Positions 1 through 7,468 of a DNA stretch of 64,000 bases are shown here, one piece after another. The stretch is from Streptomyces sp. SCSIO 75703 (GTDB taxonomy: Bacteria > Actinomycetota > Actinomycetes > Streptomycetales > Streptomycetaceae). A model generated the notes under the pieces. It worked only from the letters and a program-made list of their open reading frames with translations, was not told the DNA's origin and made no database searches. A program made the position numbers and the translations under genes. The stretch lies in NCBI RefSeq assembly GCF_036607905.1, contig NZ_CP144555.1, positions 5,580,001-5,644,000 of the forward strand. The letters run 5' to 3'. How positions within the stretch are numbered: position 1 is the stretch's first letter; each line of letters opens with the position of its first letter.

Positions 1-2
1 CC

Positions 3-1556
3 TTTCTGTGGAAGGAGATCCTGGAGCAGCGCGGCTACGAGGTCGAGGCCAAGCAGTTCGAGGCCGGCCCGCTCTACACCTCCCTCGCCCAGGGCAACGT
101 CGACTTCCAGACCGACGCGTGGCTGCCGACCACCCACGAGCAGTACTGGAAGAAGTACGGCGACCGCCTGGAGGACTTCGGCGCCTGGTACGACGAGACC
201 ACCCTGGAACTCGCCGTCCCGGCGTACATGAAGGACTTCGACTCGCTGGAGGACCTCAAGGGCAAGGCCGACGTCTTCGGCGGCCGGATCACCGGCATCG
301 AGTCCAGCGCCGGCATCATGAGCCTGCTGAAGAACCAGGTCATGGGCGAGTACGGCATCGACAAGGAGTACCGCGTCGTCGACAGCTCCACGCCCGCCAT
401 GCTGGCCGAGCTGAAGCGCGCCTACGCCAAGCAGGAGCCCGTCCTCGTCACCCTCTGGTCGCCGCACTGGGCGTACAGCGACTACGACCTGAAGAAGCTC
501 GAGGACCCCAAGGGTGTCTGGGGCGAGGGCGACGGCGTCCACACGGTCGCCCGCCAGGGCTTCGCGGACGACGACCCGGTCGTCGCCGGCTGGCTGAAGA
601 ACTTCTCGATGACCGAGGAGCAGCTCACCGGCCTGGAGGCCGAGATCAACAAGGCCGGCAAGGGCGGTCAGCAGGACGCCGTGCGTACCTGGCTGAAGGA
701 CAACCCGGGTCTGGTCGAGAAGCTCGCGCCGATCGACTCGGAGGCCACGGCCGCCCCGGCCGAGGCCAAGCGGCCCCTGAACGTCGCCTGGTTCCCGTGG
801 GACGAGTGCATCGCCGTCACCCACCTGTGGAAGAACGTCCTGGAGCAGCGCGGCTACAAGCTGAACCTCAGGCAGATGGAAGTCGGCCCGGTCTACACCG
901 GCCTGGCCGGCGGCGACCTGGACCTCAACTTCGACGCCTGGCTGCCGCACGCCCAGAAGAACTACTGGGAGAAGAGCAAGGACAACATCACCGACCTGGG
1001 CACCTGGTACGAGCCCACGTCGCTGGAGGTGGCCGTCCCCTCCTACGTGAAGGACGTCAAGTCCCTGGAGGACCTCAAGGGCAAGGCCGACCTCTTCGGC
1101 GGCAAGATCATCGGTATCGAGGCCGGCACCGGCCAGATGAGCCTGCTCCACAACAAGGTCCTGCCCGGCTACGGACTGGACAAGGAGTACAAGGTCGTCG
1201 ACGGCTCGACCCCGGCGATGCTGGCCGAGCTGAAGCGCTCCTACGCCAAGAAGAAGCCGGTCGCGGTCGTCCTGTGGTCGCCGCACTGGGCGTACAGCGA
1301 GTACGAGCTGACCAAGCTCAAGGACGACAAGAAGCTCTTCGGCGAGGGCAACACCATCCGCACCGTCGCCAACAAGAAGTTCCCCGAGCAGTACCCGCAG
1401 CTCACCGAGTGGATCAAGAACTTCCGGATGAGCGAGGACGAGCTGGGCAGCCTGGAGAGCGTGATCAAGAAGCACGGCCAGGGCCACGAGGCCGAGGCGG
1501 TCACCGCCTGGCTGAAGGACCACCCGGACATGGTCGGCCGGATGACGTCGCAGTAG
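3..1556 (+). CDS. Glycine betaine/proline-type ABC substrate-binding protein, two tandem OpuAC domains (5' partial)
   Basis: The reading frame is open from the first bases of the window, so the true start and any signal peptide lie upstream; 517 residues are visible. The protein contains the same roughly 250-residue domain twice. The motifs 'WLPTTHEQYW' and 'WLPHAQKNYW', 'STPAMLAELKR' (twice) and 'LWSPHWAYS' (twice) repeat at matching spacing, and the second copy begins at about residue 255. This is the OpuAC/ProX fold, whose aromatic residues box quaternary-ammonium compatible solutes such as glycine betaine outside the membrane for an ABC importer. The fused tandem arrangement is unusual, because most family members carry one domain. 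The permease and ATPase genes are presumably upstream, out of view. A strong hairpin follows at 1586, so this is the last gene of its transcript. The family call is confident; the exact ligand is inferred. Confidence 0.9.
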   Translation, partial: FLWKEILEQRGYEVEAKQFEAGPLYTSLAQGNVDFQTDAWLPTTHEQYWKKYGDRLEDFGAWYDETTLELAVPAYMKDFDSLEDLKGKADVFGGRITGIESSAGIMSLLKNQVMGEYGIDKEYRVVDSSTPAMLAELKRAYAKQEPVLVTLWSPHWAYSDYDLKKLEDPKGVWGEGDGVHTVARQGFADDDPVVAGWLKNFSMTEEQLTGLEAEINKAGKGGQQDAVRTWLKDNPGLVEKLAPIDSEATAAPAEAKRPLNVAWFPWDECIAVTHLWKNVLEQRGYKLNLRQMEVGPVYTGLAGGDLDLNFDAWLPHAQKNYWEKSKDNITDLGTWYEPTSLEVAVPSYVKDVKSLEDLKGKADLFGGKIIGIEAGTGQMSLLHNKVLPGYGLDKEYKVVDGSTPAMLAELKRSYAKKKPVAVVLWSPHWAYSEYELTKLKDDKKLFGEGNTIRTVANKKFPEQYPQLTEWIKNFRMSEDELGSLESVIKKHGQGHEAEAVTAWLKDHPDMVGRMTSQ

Positions 1557-1585
1557 CGCGCGACGACCGGAAGACACCGTCCGTC

Positions 1586-1624
1586 CCCGAGGGCGGGCCC
1601 CGCGCCGCGGGGCCCGCCCTCGGG
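1586..1624 (+). terminator. Strong GC hairpin terminator
   Basis: An 18-bp perfect stem (CCCGAGGGCGGG... and its complement) with a 3-base loop lies 30 bases after the binding-protein stop. There is no U-run, as is usual for Streptomyces terminators. Confidence 0.8.
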
Positions 1625-1970
1625 CCGTTGCCGGCCGGGGGCGCACGGCGTCATCCGGACAACCACGGAGCGCTACGGCGCCCCACCGCGCGCCCCCGCG
1701 CCCTGGTCCGTCGCCCTGACGGGAACACCCGGGGGCCGTGGCGCCTTGAACCGGTGAGAGCCCCGTACGGCCGCCACGGGCTCCGCGCCGTGGCGGGAAC
1801 CGTGAGGTCGTCGCCGCCGGACCGTGACGCCGTCGCGACGGCCGCGTGAAACGGTGTGCCGAACATGCGTAGGGTGCTCGGAAGCCCTCATGGGGGCCGT
1901 GCCGGACGAACGGCGCGGAAGAGACCGGGAAACCGGGTCCACGGGAGACGCGGAGGAGGGAGCCGGAGCG
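1625..1970. other. Intergenic region without a recognisable gene
   Basis: About 345 bases separate the terminator from the XRE regulator start. The frames that stay open here are shadows of GC-rich DNA. I see no RNA gene. The promoter of the downstream regulator should lie here, but no clear -35/-10 pair stands out. Confidence 0.5.
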
Positions 1971-2543
1971 ATGGGCGACCACAAGGACCAGCCCCTTCGG
2001 GTGGGCGCGGCCGTGCGCCGGCGGCGCCGCGCGCTCGACCTCACCCTCGCCGTCGTGTCCGCGCGCAGCGGACTGTCCGTGCCCTTCCTGAGCCAGGTCG
2101 AGAACGACCGCGCCCGGCCCAGCCAGAACTCCCTGGAGAAGCTGGCCGACGCCCTGCGCACCACCGCGGTCGAACTGCTCGCCGCCGCCGACCCCGCGTG
2201 CAGCGTCGACGTGGTCCGCGCCGAGGACCCCGACCCCGAGTTCGCGCCGCGGGTCCGCTCCCTGGTGCGCGGACACCACCAGATGCACGCCTCCGAGTTC
2301 ACCGGCGACCACGACGCGGGCCGCGAGCTGCAGTACCGCAACGACCAGTTGATGTACGTCGCCGAGGGCGCGGTGGAGATCGAGGCCGAGGGCCGGGCCT
2401 ACCGGCTCGGGCGCGGCGACACCCTCTACCTCACCGGAGGGGTCCGCCACCGCTGGCGGGCGACGGTGCCGGACACCCGGGTGCTCGTCGTCGCGGTGGC
2501 CGAGCACATCGAGGCGGTGCGCGACCGCCCCGGGCGGCGCTGA
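1971..2543 (+). CDS. XRE-family transcriptional regulator with C-terminal cupin domain
   Basis: The protein has 190 residues. An N-terminal helix-turn-helix (about residues 10-70; 'SGLSVPFLSQVENDRARPS' is the classic recognition-helix stretch) is followed by a cupin beta-barrel (about 110-185; 'GRGDTLYLTGGVRHRW'). The architecture matches HTH_3/cupin_2 regulators such as SinR/PuuR-like proteins, in which a small ligand bound by the cupin changes DNA binding. The ATG at 1971 is chosen because a GGAGGAGGG ribosome site lies at about 1952-1960 and the HTH begins right after it; an in-frame extension to 1824 has no ribosome site. The ligand and targets are unknown. The neighbouring betaine transporter and TDT transporter are possible targets by position only. 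Confidence 0.85.
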   Translation: MGDHKDQPLRVGAAVRRRRRALDLTLAVVSARSGLSVPFLSQVENDRARPSQNSLEKLADALRTTAVELLAAADPACSVDVVRAEDPDPEFAPRVRSLVRGHHQMHASEFTGDHDAGRELQYRNDQLMYVAEGAVEIEAEGRAYRLGRGDTLYLTGGVRHRWRATVPDTRVLVVAVAEHIEAVRDRPGRR

Positions 2544-2583
2544 GCGGGCCCCGGCGGGACCCGTGCGGCGCGGTGGCCGGGGC

Positions 2584-3714
2584 TCAGGCCGCCGGGGCCG
2601 GGCGGGGCGCCGCGAGCAGGGCGCCCGTCAGCAGGCCCCGCGCGGTGTGCGCGGCGGCGAGCGCCCACGCGGTGACGAGCAGCGCGTAGAGCAGGACTGC
2701 AAGCCCCTCGTAGGCGGCGAGTCCGGTGTGCCGGGCCAGTGCCTCGGCGCCGGTCACGCAGGTGCCCACCGGGAAGGTGAACGCCCACCAGGTCATCGAG
2801 AAACCCATGCCCCGCCGGCGGGCCCGCACGACGTGCGCCGCGGCCAGGGCCAGCCACATCAGGGCGAACCCCATCACCGGCACCCCGTAGAGCACGGCGA
2901 GGACGCCGAAGCCCGTCGCGTACGGCTCCGGGACCGTCCCGGGGGCGGTCTCGGCGAACTTGCCGACGGCCGTCGTGGACTGCCCGAGCGGGCCGAGCAC
3001 CAGGAAGAGCGTCGGGGTGAGCGCGAGCGGCAGCGGCCCGCCGGTCACCAGCCGGCCGAAGACCACCGGCAGCATCACCAGCGTCGCCAGCAGGCTCAGC
3101 CCGAACATCCCGACGCAGGCGAGCAGCAGCGTCGCGCGCGGCTGCCCCGCGGGCAGGTGCGGCACGAGCAGCGGTCCGAGCGCCCCCGACACCATCGGCG
3201 CGACGAGCGGCAGCAGCCACACCGGGGTGGCCTGGCCCGGCTCGATCCGGTGCCGCACCGCCATCAGGTACGGCACGGCGACGGCCGCCGCCAGTCCGAT
3301 CACCGTACCGGCGGTGAAGAGCACCACGTCCAGGGCGACGGCCGCCCGCTCGCCCGTCCAGTCCCGGCCGACGGTGACCGCGCCGCCGCCGACCGCCAGC
3401 AGCGCCATCGACAGGCAGCCGTAGAACGGGGCCGCCGCCGGGTCGAGCAGATGGGCGCGGGCCTGGTCGCGGTGGTGGCGCCAGTGCAGTGTCCGGGCCG
3501 CCAGCAGCACCACCAGCATCGCCAGGGACAGCGCCCACACCGCCGCGCAGACCGTGCGCAGCCCGGGGACCTCCCAGGGGAGCCCGGCGCCCGCGGTGCC
3601 GACGATGGCGGTGCCCATGACGGAGGCGTACCAGTTCGGGCCGAGGTGGCGGACGGCCGGTACGCGCGGGGCGCGGGAGGTGCCGGGCGGGAGCGTCTGT
3701 GCTGCGGTGACCAT
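2584..3714 (-). CDS. TDT-family (TehA/SLAC1-like) membrane transporter
   Basis: This is a 376-residue integral membrane protein with about ten hydrophobic helices from 'LGPNWYASVMGTAIVGTAG' (about residue 25) to the C-terminus. The opening motif and 'FSMTWWAFTFPVGTC' are typical of the tellurite-resistance/dicarboxylate transporter (TDT, C4dic_mal_tran) family, which includes TehA, plant SLAC1 anion channels and sulfite exporters. It probably exports an anion such as sulfite or a dicarboxylate; the substrate cannot be read from sequence. The start is the ATG at 3714, since upstream extension runs into the divergent LysR gene. It is transcribed divergently from the LysR regulator with 70 bases between starts, the usual arrangement for a LysR-controlled target. 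Confidence 0.85.
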   Translation of the reverse strand: MVTAAQTLPPGTSRAPRVPAVRHLGPNWYASVMGTAIVGTAGAGLPWEVPGLRTVCAAVWALSLAMLVVLLAARTLHWRHHRDQARAHLLDPAAAPFYGCLSMALLAVGGGAVTVGRDWTGERAAVALDVVLFTAGTVIGLAAAVAVPYLMAVRHRIEPGQATPVWLLPLVAPMVSGALGPLLVPHLPAGQPRATLLLACVGMFGLSLLATLVMLPVVFGRLVTGGPLPLALTPTLFLVLGPLGQSTTAVGKFAETAPGTVPEPYATGFGVLAVLYGVPVMGFALMWLALAAAHVVRARRRGMGFSMTWWAFTFPVGTCVTGAEALARHTGLAAYEGLAVLLYALLVTAWALAAAHTARGLLTGALLAAPRPAPAA

Positions 3715-3762
3715 GGTTCCACGGTCTCCGCGCGGGCCCGCCCCGACCAGGGACCCCGTCCC

Positions 3763-3786
3763 TATGGGGGCATAAGCTGGGGTTAT
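3763..3786. promoter_or_regulatory. Probable LysR-type operator and LysR promoter
   Basis: Two adjoining dyads are visible: TATG-GGGG-CATA (3763-3774) and TAA-N7-TTA (3773-3785). The second fits the T-N11-A rule for LysR-type sites. TAAGCT at 3773-3778 is a plausible -10 box six bases before the ATG at 3785, so the dyads would cover the promoter and start codon of the regulator. This is inference from position and symmetry. Confidence 0.5.
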
Positions 3787-4738
3787 GGGCAAGAGGGAGG
3801 TACGGGGTGAGGCGGCGCCGCACGCCGCCGGTTCTCTGGCGCACCGGGTGCCGGACCTGGGGGCGATGGAACTGCTGCTCGCCGTGGCGCGGCTCGGCAG
3901 CCTCGGCGGAGCCGCCCGGGAACTGGGCATCACCCAGCCCGCCGCGAGCAGCCGCATCCGCTCCATGGAACGGCAACTGGGCGTCGCCCTCGTGGACCGC
4001 TCGCCCCGGGGCTCCCGGCTGACCGACGCCGGGGTCCTCGTCACGGACTGGTCGCGGCAGGTCGTGGAGGCGGCGGAGGCCTTCGACGCGGGCGCGCAGG
4101 CGCTGCGGGACCGCCGGGACTCGCGGCTGCGGGTCGCCGCCAGCATGACCATCGCCGAGTACCTGCTGCCGGGCTGGCTGGTGGCGCTGCGCACCCAGTT
4201 GCCCGACACGGCCGTCTCGCTGCTCGCGGGCAACTCGGCGGCGGTGGCCGAACGCCTGCTGACCGACGAGGCCGACCTCGGCTTCGTGGAGGGGGTGGGC
4301 GTGCCGCCGGGCCTGGACTCCACCGTCATCGCCCACGACCGGCTGATCGTGGTCACCGCGCCGCGCCACCCCTGGGCCCGGCGCCGCCGGCCGCTCGCCG
4401 CGGCGGAACTGGCCGCCACGCCGCTGATCCTGCGCGAGGAGGGCTCGGGCACCCGGCAGGTGCTGGACGCGGCCCTGGGCGGCCTGGCACGCCCCCTGAT
4501 CGAGCTGTCCTCCACCACCGCCGTCAAGGCGGCGGCCGTCGGCGGCGCCGGCCCGACGGTCCTCAGCGAACTCGCCGTCGGCGAGGAACTGGCCACCCGC
4601 CGCCTGGTCAGCGTCCCGATGGCCGACGTCACGCTCGCCCGCGACCTGCGCGCGGTGTGGCCGACGGGCCACCGTCCGACGGGCCCGGCCCGCAGCCTGC
4701 TCTCCCTCACCCGGCTCCCGCCGGGACGGGTGCCGTGA
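3785..4738 (+). CDS. LysR-family transcriptional regulator
   Basis: The protein has 317 residues. The winged helix-turn-helix lies at about residues 27-85 ('GSLGGAARELGITQPAASS', then 'LGVALVDRSPRGSRLTDAG'), followed by a LysR_substrate domain (about 115-310). The ATG at 3785 gives a 27-residue extension before the usual LysR beginning (the Met at 3866 starts 'MELLLAVARLGSL'). I keep 3785 because a TAAGCT -10 box sits six bases upstream, as in leaderless actinobacterial genes, but initiation at 3866 is a real alternative. Its divergent neighbour is the TDT transporter, the likely target. The coinducer is unknown. Confidence 0.85.
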   Translation: MGKREVRGEAAPHAAGSLAHRVPDLGAMELLLAVARLGSLGGAARELGITQPAASSRIRSMERQLGVALVDRSPRGSRLTDAGVLVTDWSRQVVEAAEAFDAGAQALRDRRDSRLRVAASMTIAEYLLPGWLVALRTQLPDTAVSLLAGNSAAVAERLLTDEADLGFVEGVGVPPGLDSTVIAHDRLIVVTAPRHPWARRRRPLAAAELAATPLILREEGSGTRQVLDAALGGLARPLIELSSTTAVKAAAVGGAGPTVLSELAVGEELATRRLVSVPMADVTLARDLRAVWPTGHRPTGPARSLLSLTRLPPGRVP

Positions 4739-4865
4739 CGCGCGGCCAGGGTGCCGGAGCGGCTGCGGGGCGGGGCGGCGCCGTCCCGCGGCGAGCGGGT
4801 GCCGCGCGGCGAGCGGTGGGCGGCGGAATCCCCGGTGGGGGTGACAGCCGTACGGGCCCCCGCCC

Positions 4866-4871
4866 TACAGT
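4866..4871 (+). promoter_or_regulatory. -10 box (TACAGT) of a leaderless transcript
   Basis: TACAGT ends six bases before the ATG at 4878, the spacing expected when transcription starts on the start codon. No Shine-Dalgarno sequence precedes that ATG. Confidence 0.55.
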
Positions 4872-4877
4872 GCCGGG

Positions 4878-5849
4878 ATGAGCATGACGCCTCCGCCCGG
4901 CTGGTACCCCGACCCGTCGGCCCCGCACCAGGAGCGCTGGTGGGACGGGACGGCCTGGACCGAGCACCGCCGTGCCCCCGAGGCCGCCGCGTACCCGCCT
5001 GGCCCGGCCGCCTACCCGCCCGAGCCGCCGACCGTGCCGCCGCACACCGGCGCGGGCCCCGGGCACCCGGCGCCCGCGCGGGCCAGGGCGGTCGCCCTGA
5101 CCACGGCCGCTGCCGTGCTCGTCGCCGCGGTGGTCGGCGCCGCCGTCCTCCTCCGCGACGACGACGGCGCCGACACGGACGCCCGCCATCCGCCCGCCCC
5201 GTCGGCCCCGGCCGCCGACCCGGCGAGCGGCACCCCGACGTCCCCGGCACCCGTCTCCTCCGCGCCCCCGGCCGACGGCCCGGCCGTCGTGGAGGACCAG
5301 CTCAACGGCATCACCTTCCCGCTGCCCGACGGCTGGGTACGGCCCCGCAACGTCTCCGGCGCCGACGTCGTCATGACCACCGACGGCACCTACCGCTGCC
5401 CGGCGGACGGCGGCGTGTGCCGGCACGGCCTCGTCCTCTCCCGCACCGTGACCGCCACCGCAGAGACCTCCCCGGAGGTCCTGGCCCGCGAGGACATCGA
5501 GGAGGCCGCCGAGTCGGCCTACGACCACGACGCCCTCGACAGCAAGCCCTTCGGCGGCATGACGGCCCACGAGACGGTCGGCTCCGGCCCGGTCGCGGTC
5601 GCCGGACGCGCCGGGTACTACGTGCGCTGGCGGGTCACGACGGCCGAGGGCCCCGGCGGCTACGTGCAGTCGATGGTCTTCCCGTCCACCGTCGGCACCG
5701 AGTCCCCGATCCTCGTGCGGTACGTCTTCGACGCGGGGGAGGAGGGGCCGCCGCTGACCGACATGGACCTGATCACCAAGGGCATCCGCCCGGCGGGCGA
5801 CGCGGGAACGGGCGGCGGCGTGGGGAGCGGGATCGGACGCTCCGGGTGA
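4878..5849 (+). CDS. DUF2510 membrane-anchored protein of unknown function
   Basis: The protein has 323 residues. Residues 1-35 carry the DUF2510 signature ('PPGWYPDPSAPHQERWWDG'). A Pro/Ala-rich linker follows, then one membrane helix (about 73-95, 'ALTTAAAVLVAAVVGAAVLL'), an acidic/proline-rich spacer, and a globular extracytoplasmic domain (about 135-310) with two Cys in 'TYRCPADGGVCRHG' that could form a disulfide. DUF2510 is common at the cytoplasmic N-terminus of actinobacterial membrane proteins. I do not recognise the C-terminal domain. The ATG at 4878 appears leaderless. The stop codon lies inside the first unit of an 8-base tandem repeat. Confidence 0.8.
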   Translation: MSMTPPPGWYPDPSAPHQERWWDGTAWTEHRRAPEAAAYPPGPAAYPPEPPTVPPHTGAGPGHPAPARARAVALTTAAAVLVAAVVGAAVLLRDDDGADTDARHPPAPSAPAADPASGTPTSPAPVSSAPPADGPAVVEDQLNGITFPLPDGWVRPRNVSGADVVMTTDGTYRCPADGGVCRHGLVLSRTVTATAETSPEVLAREDIEEAAESAYDHDALDSKPFGGMTAHETVGSGPVAVAGRAGYYVRWRVTTAEGPGGYVQSMVFPSTVGTESPILVRYVFDAGEEGPPLTDMDLITKGIRPAGDAGTGGGVGSGIGRSG

Positions 5850-5925
5850 AGCCGTGAAGCCGTGAAGCCGTGAAGCCGTGAAGCCGTGAAGCCGTGACGG
5901 CGTGACGGCGAGGGGGCGTGACGGC
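5846..5925. repeat. 8-bp tandem repeat array (GTGAAGCC, then GTGACGGC)
   Basis: Six exact copies of GTGAAGCC (5846-5893) run into two copies of GTGACGGC (5894-5909) and, after eight bases, a third (5918-5925). The DUF2510 stop codon is the TGA of the first unit. Because the unit is 8 bp and contains TGA, the array closes all three forward frames. It lies between convergent genes. Confidence 0.95.
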
Positions 5926-5985
5926 GAGGAGGCGCGGCGCGGGCGGTGGCGCGGGCCCGCGGCCTCCGGGCCCGGCGGGCCGGGG

Positions 5986-7188
5986 TCAGAGGAAGGTGTG
6001 CCCCTCGCCCCGGTACGTCGGCACCGTCGCCGTCACCACGTCCCCCTCCACCAGGTGCAGCACGTCGAACCGCTCGCACAGCTCCCCGGCCTTGGCGTGC
6101 CGGAACCACACCTTGTCGCCGATGAGCAGATCGTCGGCGGCGGAGCCGAGCAGCGGCGTCTGCACCTCGCCGGCGCCCTCCCGGGGGTCGTAGCGCAGCC
6201 CCTCGGGCAAGTACGGCACCGGCAGCCGGTCGGGCCCGGCCGCACCGGAGGCCGGGTAGCCGCCGCCCAGCACCGTCACCGCCCCGACACCGGGCCGCCG
6301 CACCACGGGCTGCGCGAACAGGGCGGCCGGACGGCCCCGGAACGACGTGTAGTTGTCGAACAGACGCGGCACGTACAGCCCCGACCCGGCCGCCACCTCC
6401 GTCACCGCGTCCTCCGCCGCGGTGTGCTGCACACTGCCGGTCCCGCCGCCGTTGACGAACTCCAGGTCCGGCACGACCTCCCGCACCGCCCGCACCACGG
6501 CGGCGCGCCGCTCGGCCAGTTCACGACGGGCCGCGGCCTGCAACAGCCGGATCGCCCGCGACCGCAGCGGACGCCCCGCCACCGCGTCCCCGACCCCGGC
6601 CACATGCCCCTCGTACGCCATGATTCCGACGACCCGGAAACCGGGCCGGCGGGCCACCGCGCGCGCCAGGTCGGCCACCTCGGCGGGGGAGTGCAGCGGC
6701 GAACGCCGCGCCCCCATCCGCACCCGCCCGCCCAGCATCCGCAGTGACGTGTCCAACTCCAGGCAGACCCGCACCACTTCACGGCCCTCGCCGCGTGCCG
6801 CGTCCACCAGGTCCAACTGGGCCGGGTCGTCGACCATCACGGTCACGGCGGCGGCCAGCCGGGGATCGGCGGCCAGCCGGGCGAACCCGGCGCGGTCCGC
6901 CGACGGGTAGGCGAGCAGGACGTCGTCGAAACCGGAGCCGGCCAGCCACAGCGACTCGGCCAGCGTGAACGACATGACGCCCGCGAACCCGTCCCGGGCC
7001 AGGACCCGTTCGAGCAGGGCCCGGCAGCGCACGGACTTCCCGGCCACCCGGACCGGCTTCCCGCCGGCCCGGCGGACCAGATCGTCCGCGTTGGCGTCGA
7101 AGGCGTCCAGGTCCACGATCGCCACGGGGGCGTCCAGATGGGCGGTGGCCCGGTCGTAACGGGCCCGGTCGGCGGCGCGCGCAGTCAT
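5986..7188 (-). CDS. PLP-dependent alanine-racemase-fold enzyme (amino acid deaminase/aldolase type)
   Basis: The protein has 400 residues. It shows the alanine-racemase/D-threonine-aldolase N-terminal barrel: the PLP lysine is probably that in 'RVAGKSVRCRALLERVL' (about residue 49), and later barrel elements include 'VCLELDTSLRMLGGRVR', 'VVGIMAYEGHVAGVGD' and 'LEFVNGGGTGSVQHTA'. The C-terminal beta domain contains 'HAKAGELCERFDVLHL', matching the D-Ser dehydratase-like C-terminus. Such enzymes act on D-hydroxy-amino acids (aldol cleavage or dehydration); the exact reaction is not readable here. The start is the ATG at 7188; the longer frame upstream has no ribosome site. It converges on the DUF2510 gene across the short repeat array. 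Confidence 0.8.
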   Translation of the reverse strand: MTARAADRARYDRATAHLDAPVAIVDLDAFDANADDLVRRAGGKPVRVAGKSVRCRALLERVLARDGFAGVMSFTLAESLWLAGSGFDDVLLAYPSADRAGFARLAADPRLAAAVTVMVDDPAQLDLVDAARGEGREVVRVCLELDTSLRMLGGRVRMGARRSPLHSPAEVADLARAVARRPGFRVVGIMAYEGHVAGVGDAVAGRPLRSRAIRLLQAAARRELAERRAAVVRAVREVVPDLEFVNGGGTGSVQHTAAEDAVTEVAAGSGLYVPRLFDNYTSFRGRPAALFAQPVVRRPGVGAVTVLGGGYPASGAAGPDRLPVPYLPEGLRYDPREGAGEVQTPLLGSAADDLLIGDKVWFRHAKAGELCERFDVLHLVEGDVVTATVPTYRGEGHTFL

Positions 7189-7468
7189 GGACGCAGCCTG
7201 CCAGACCGGATTACCCGAGGGTAGGGGGATGTTCCGGGCCAATGCCACGGCCGGGCCGGACTGGTTCCCCCGCATGCCTGGACACGCCGTAGAGTGACGC
7301 GCACGCACGGCGGAACCGCCCTGGTGACCAGGGCGTGTGCTCCGCGCCGGATGGCGCTCCCCCCGTGCGGGTATGCGTGCCCGGGACGGCCTGTCCGCCG
7401 GGTCCAGGGCAGGAGAGGACCGGCCCGCGCCGGACGGATCGGCTCGGGCCCGAGGAAACGGGGGGTGC

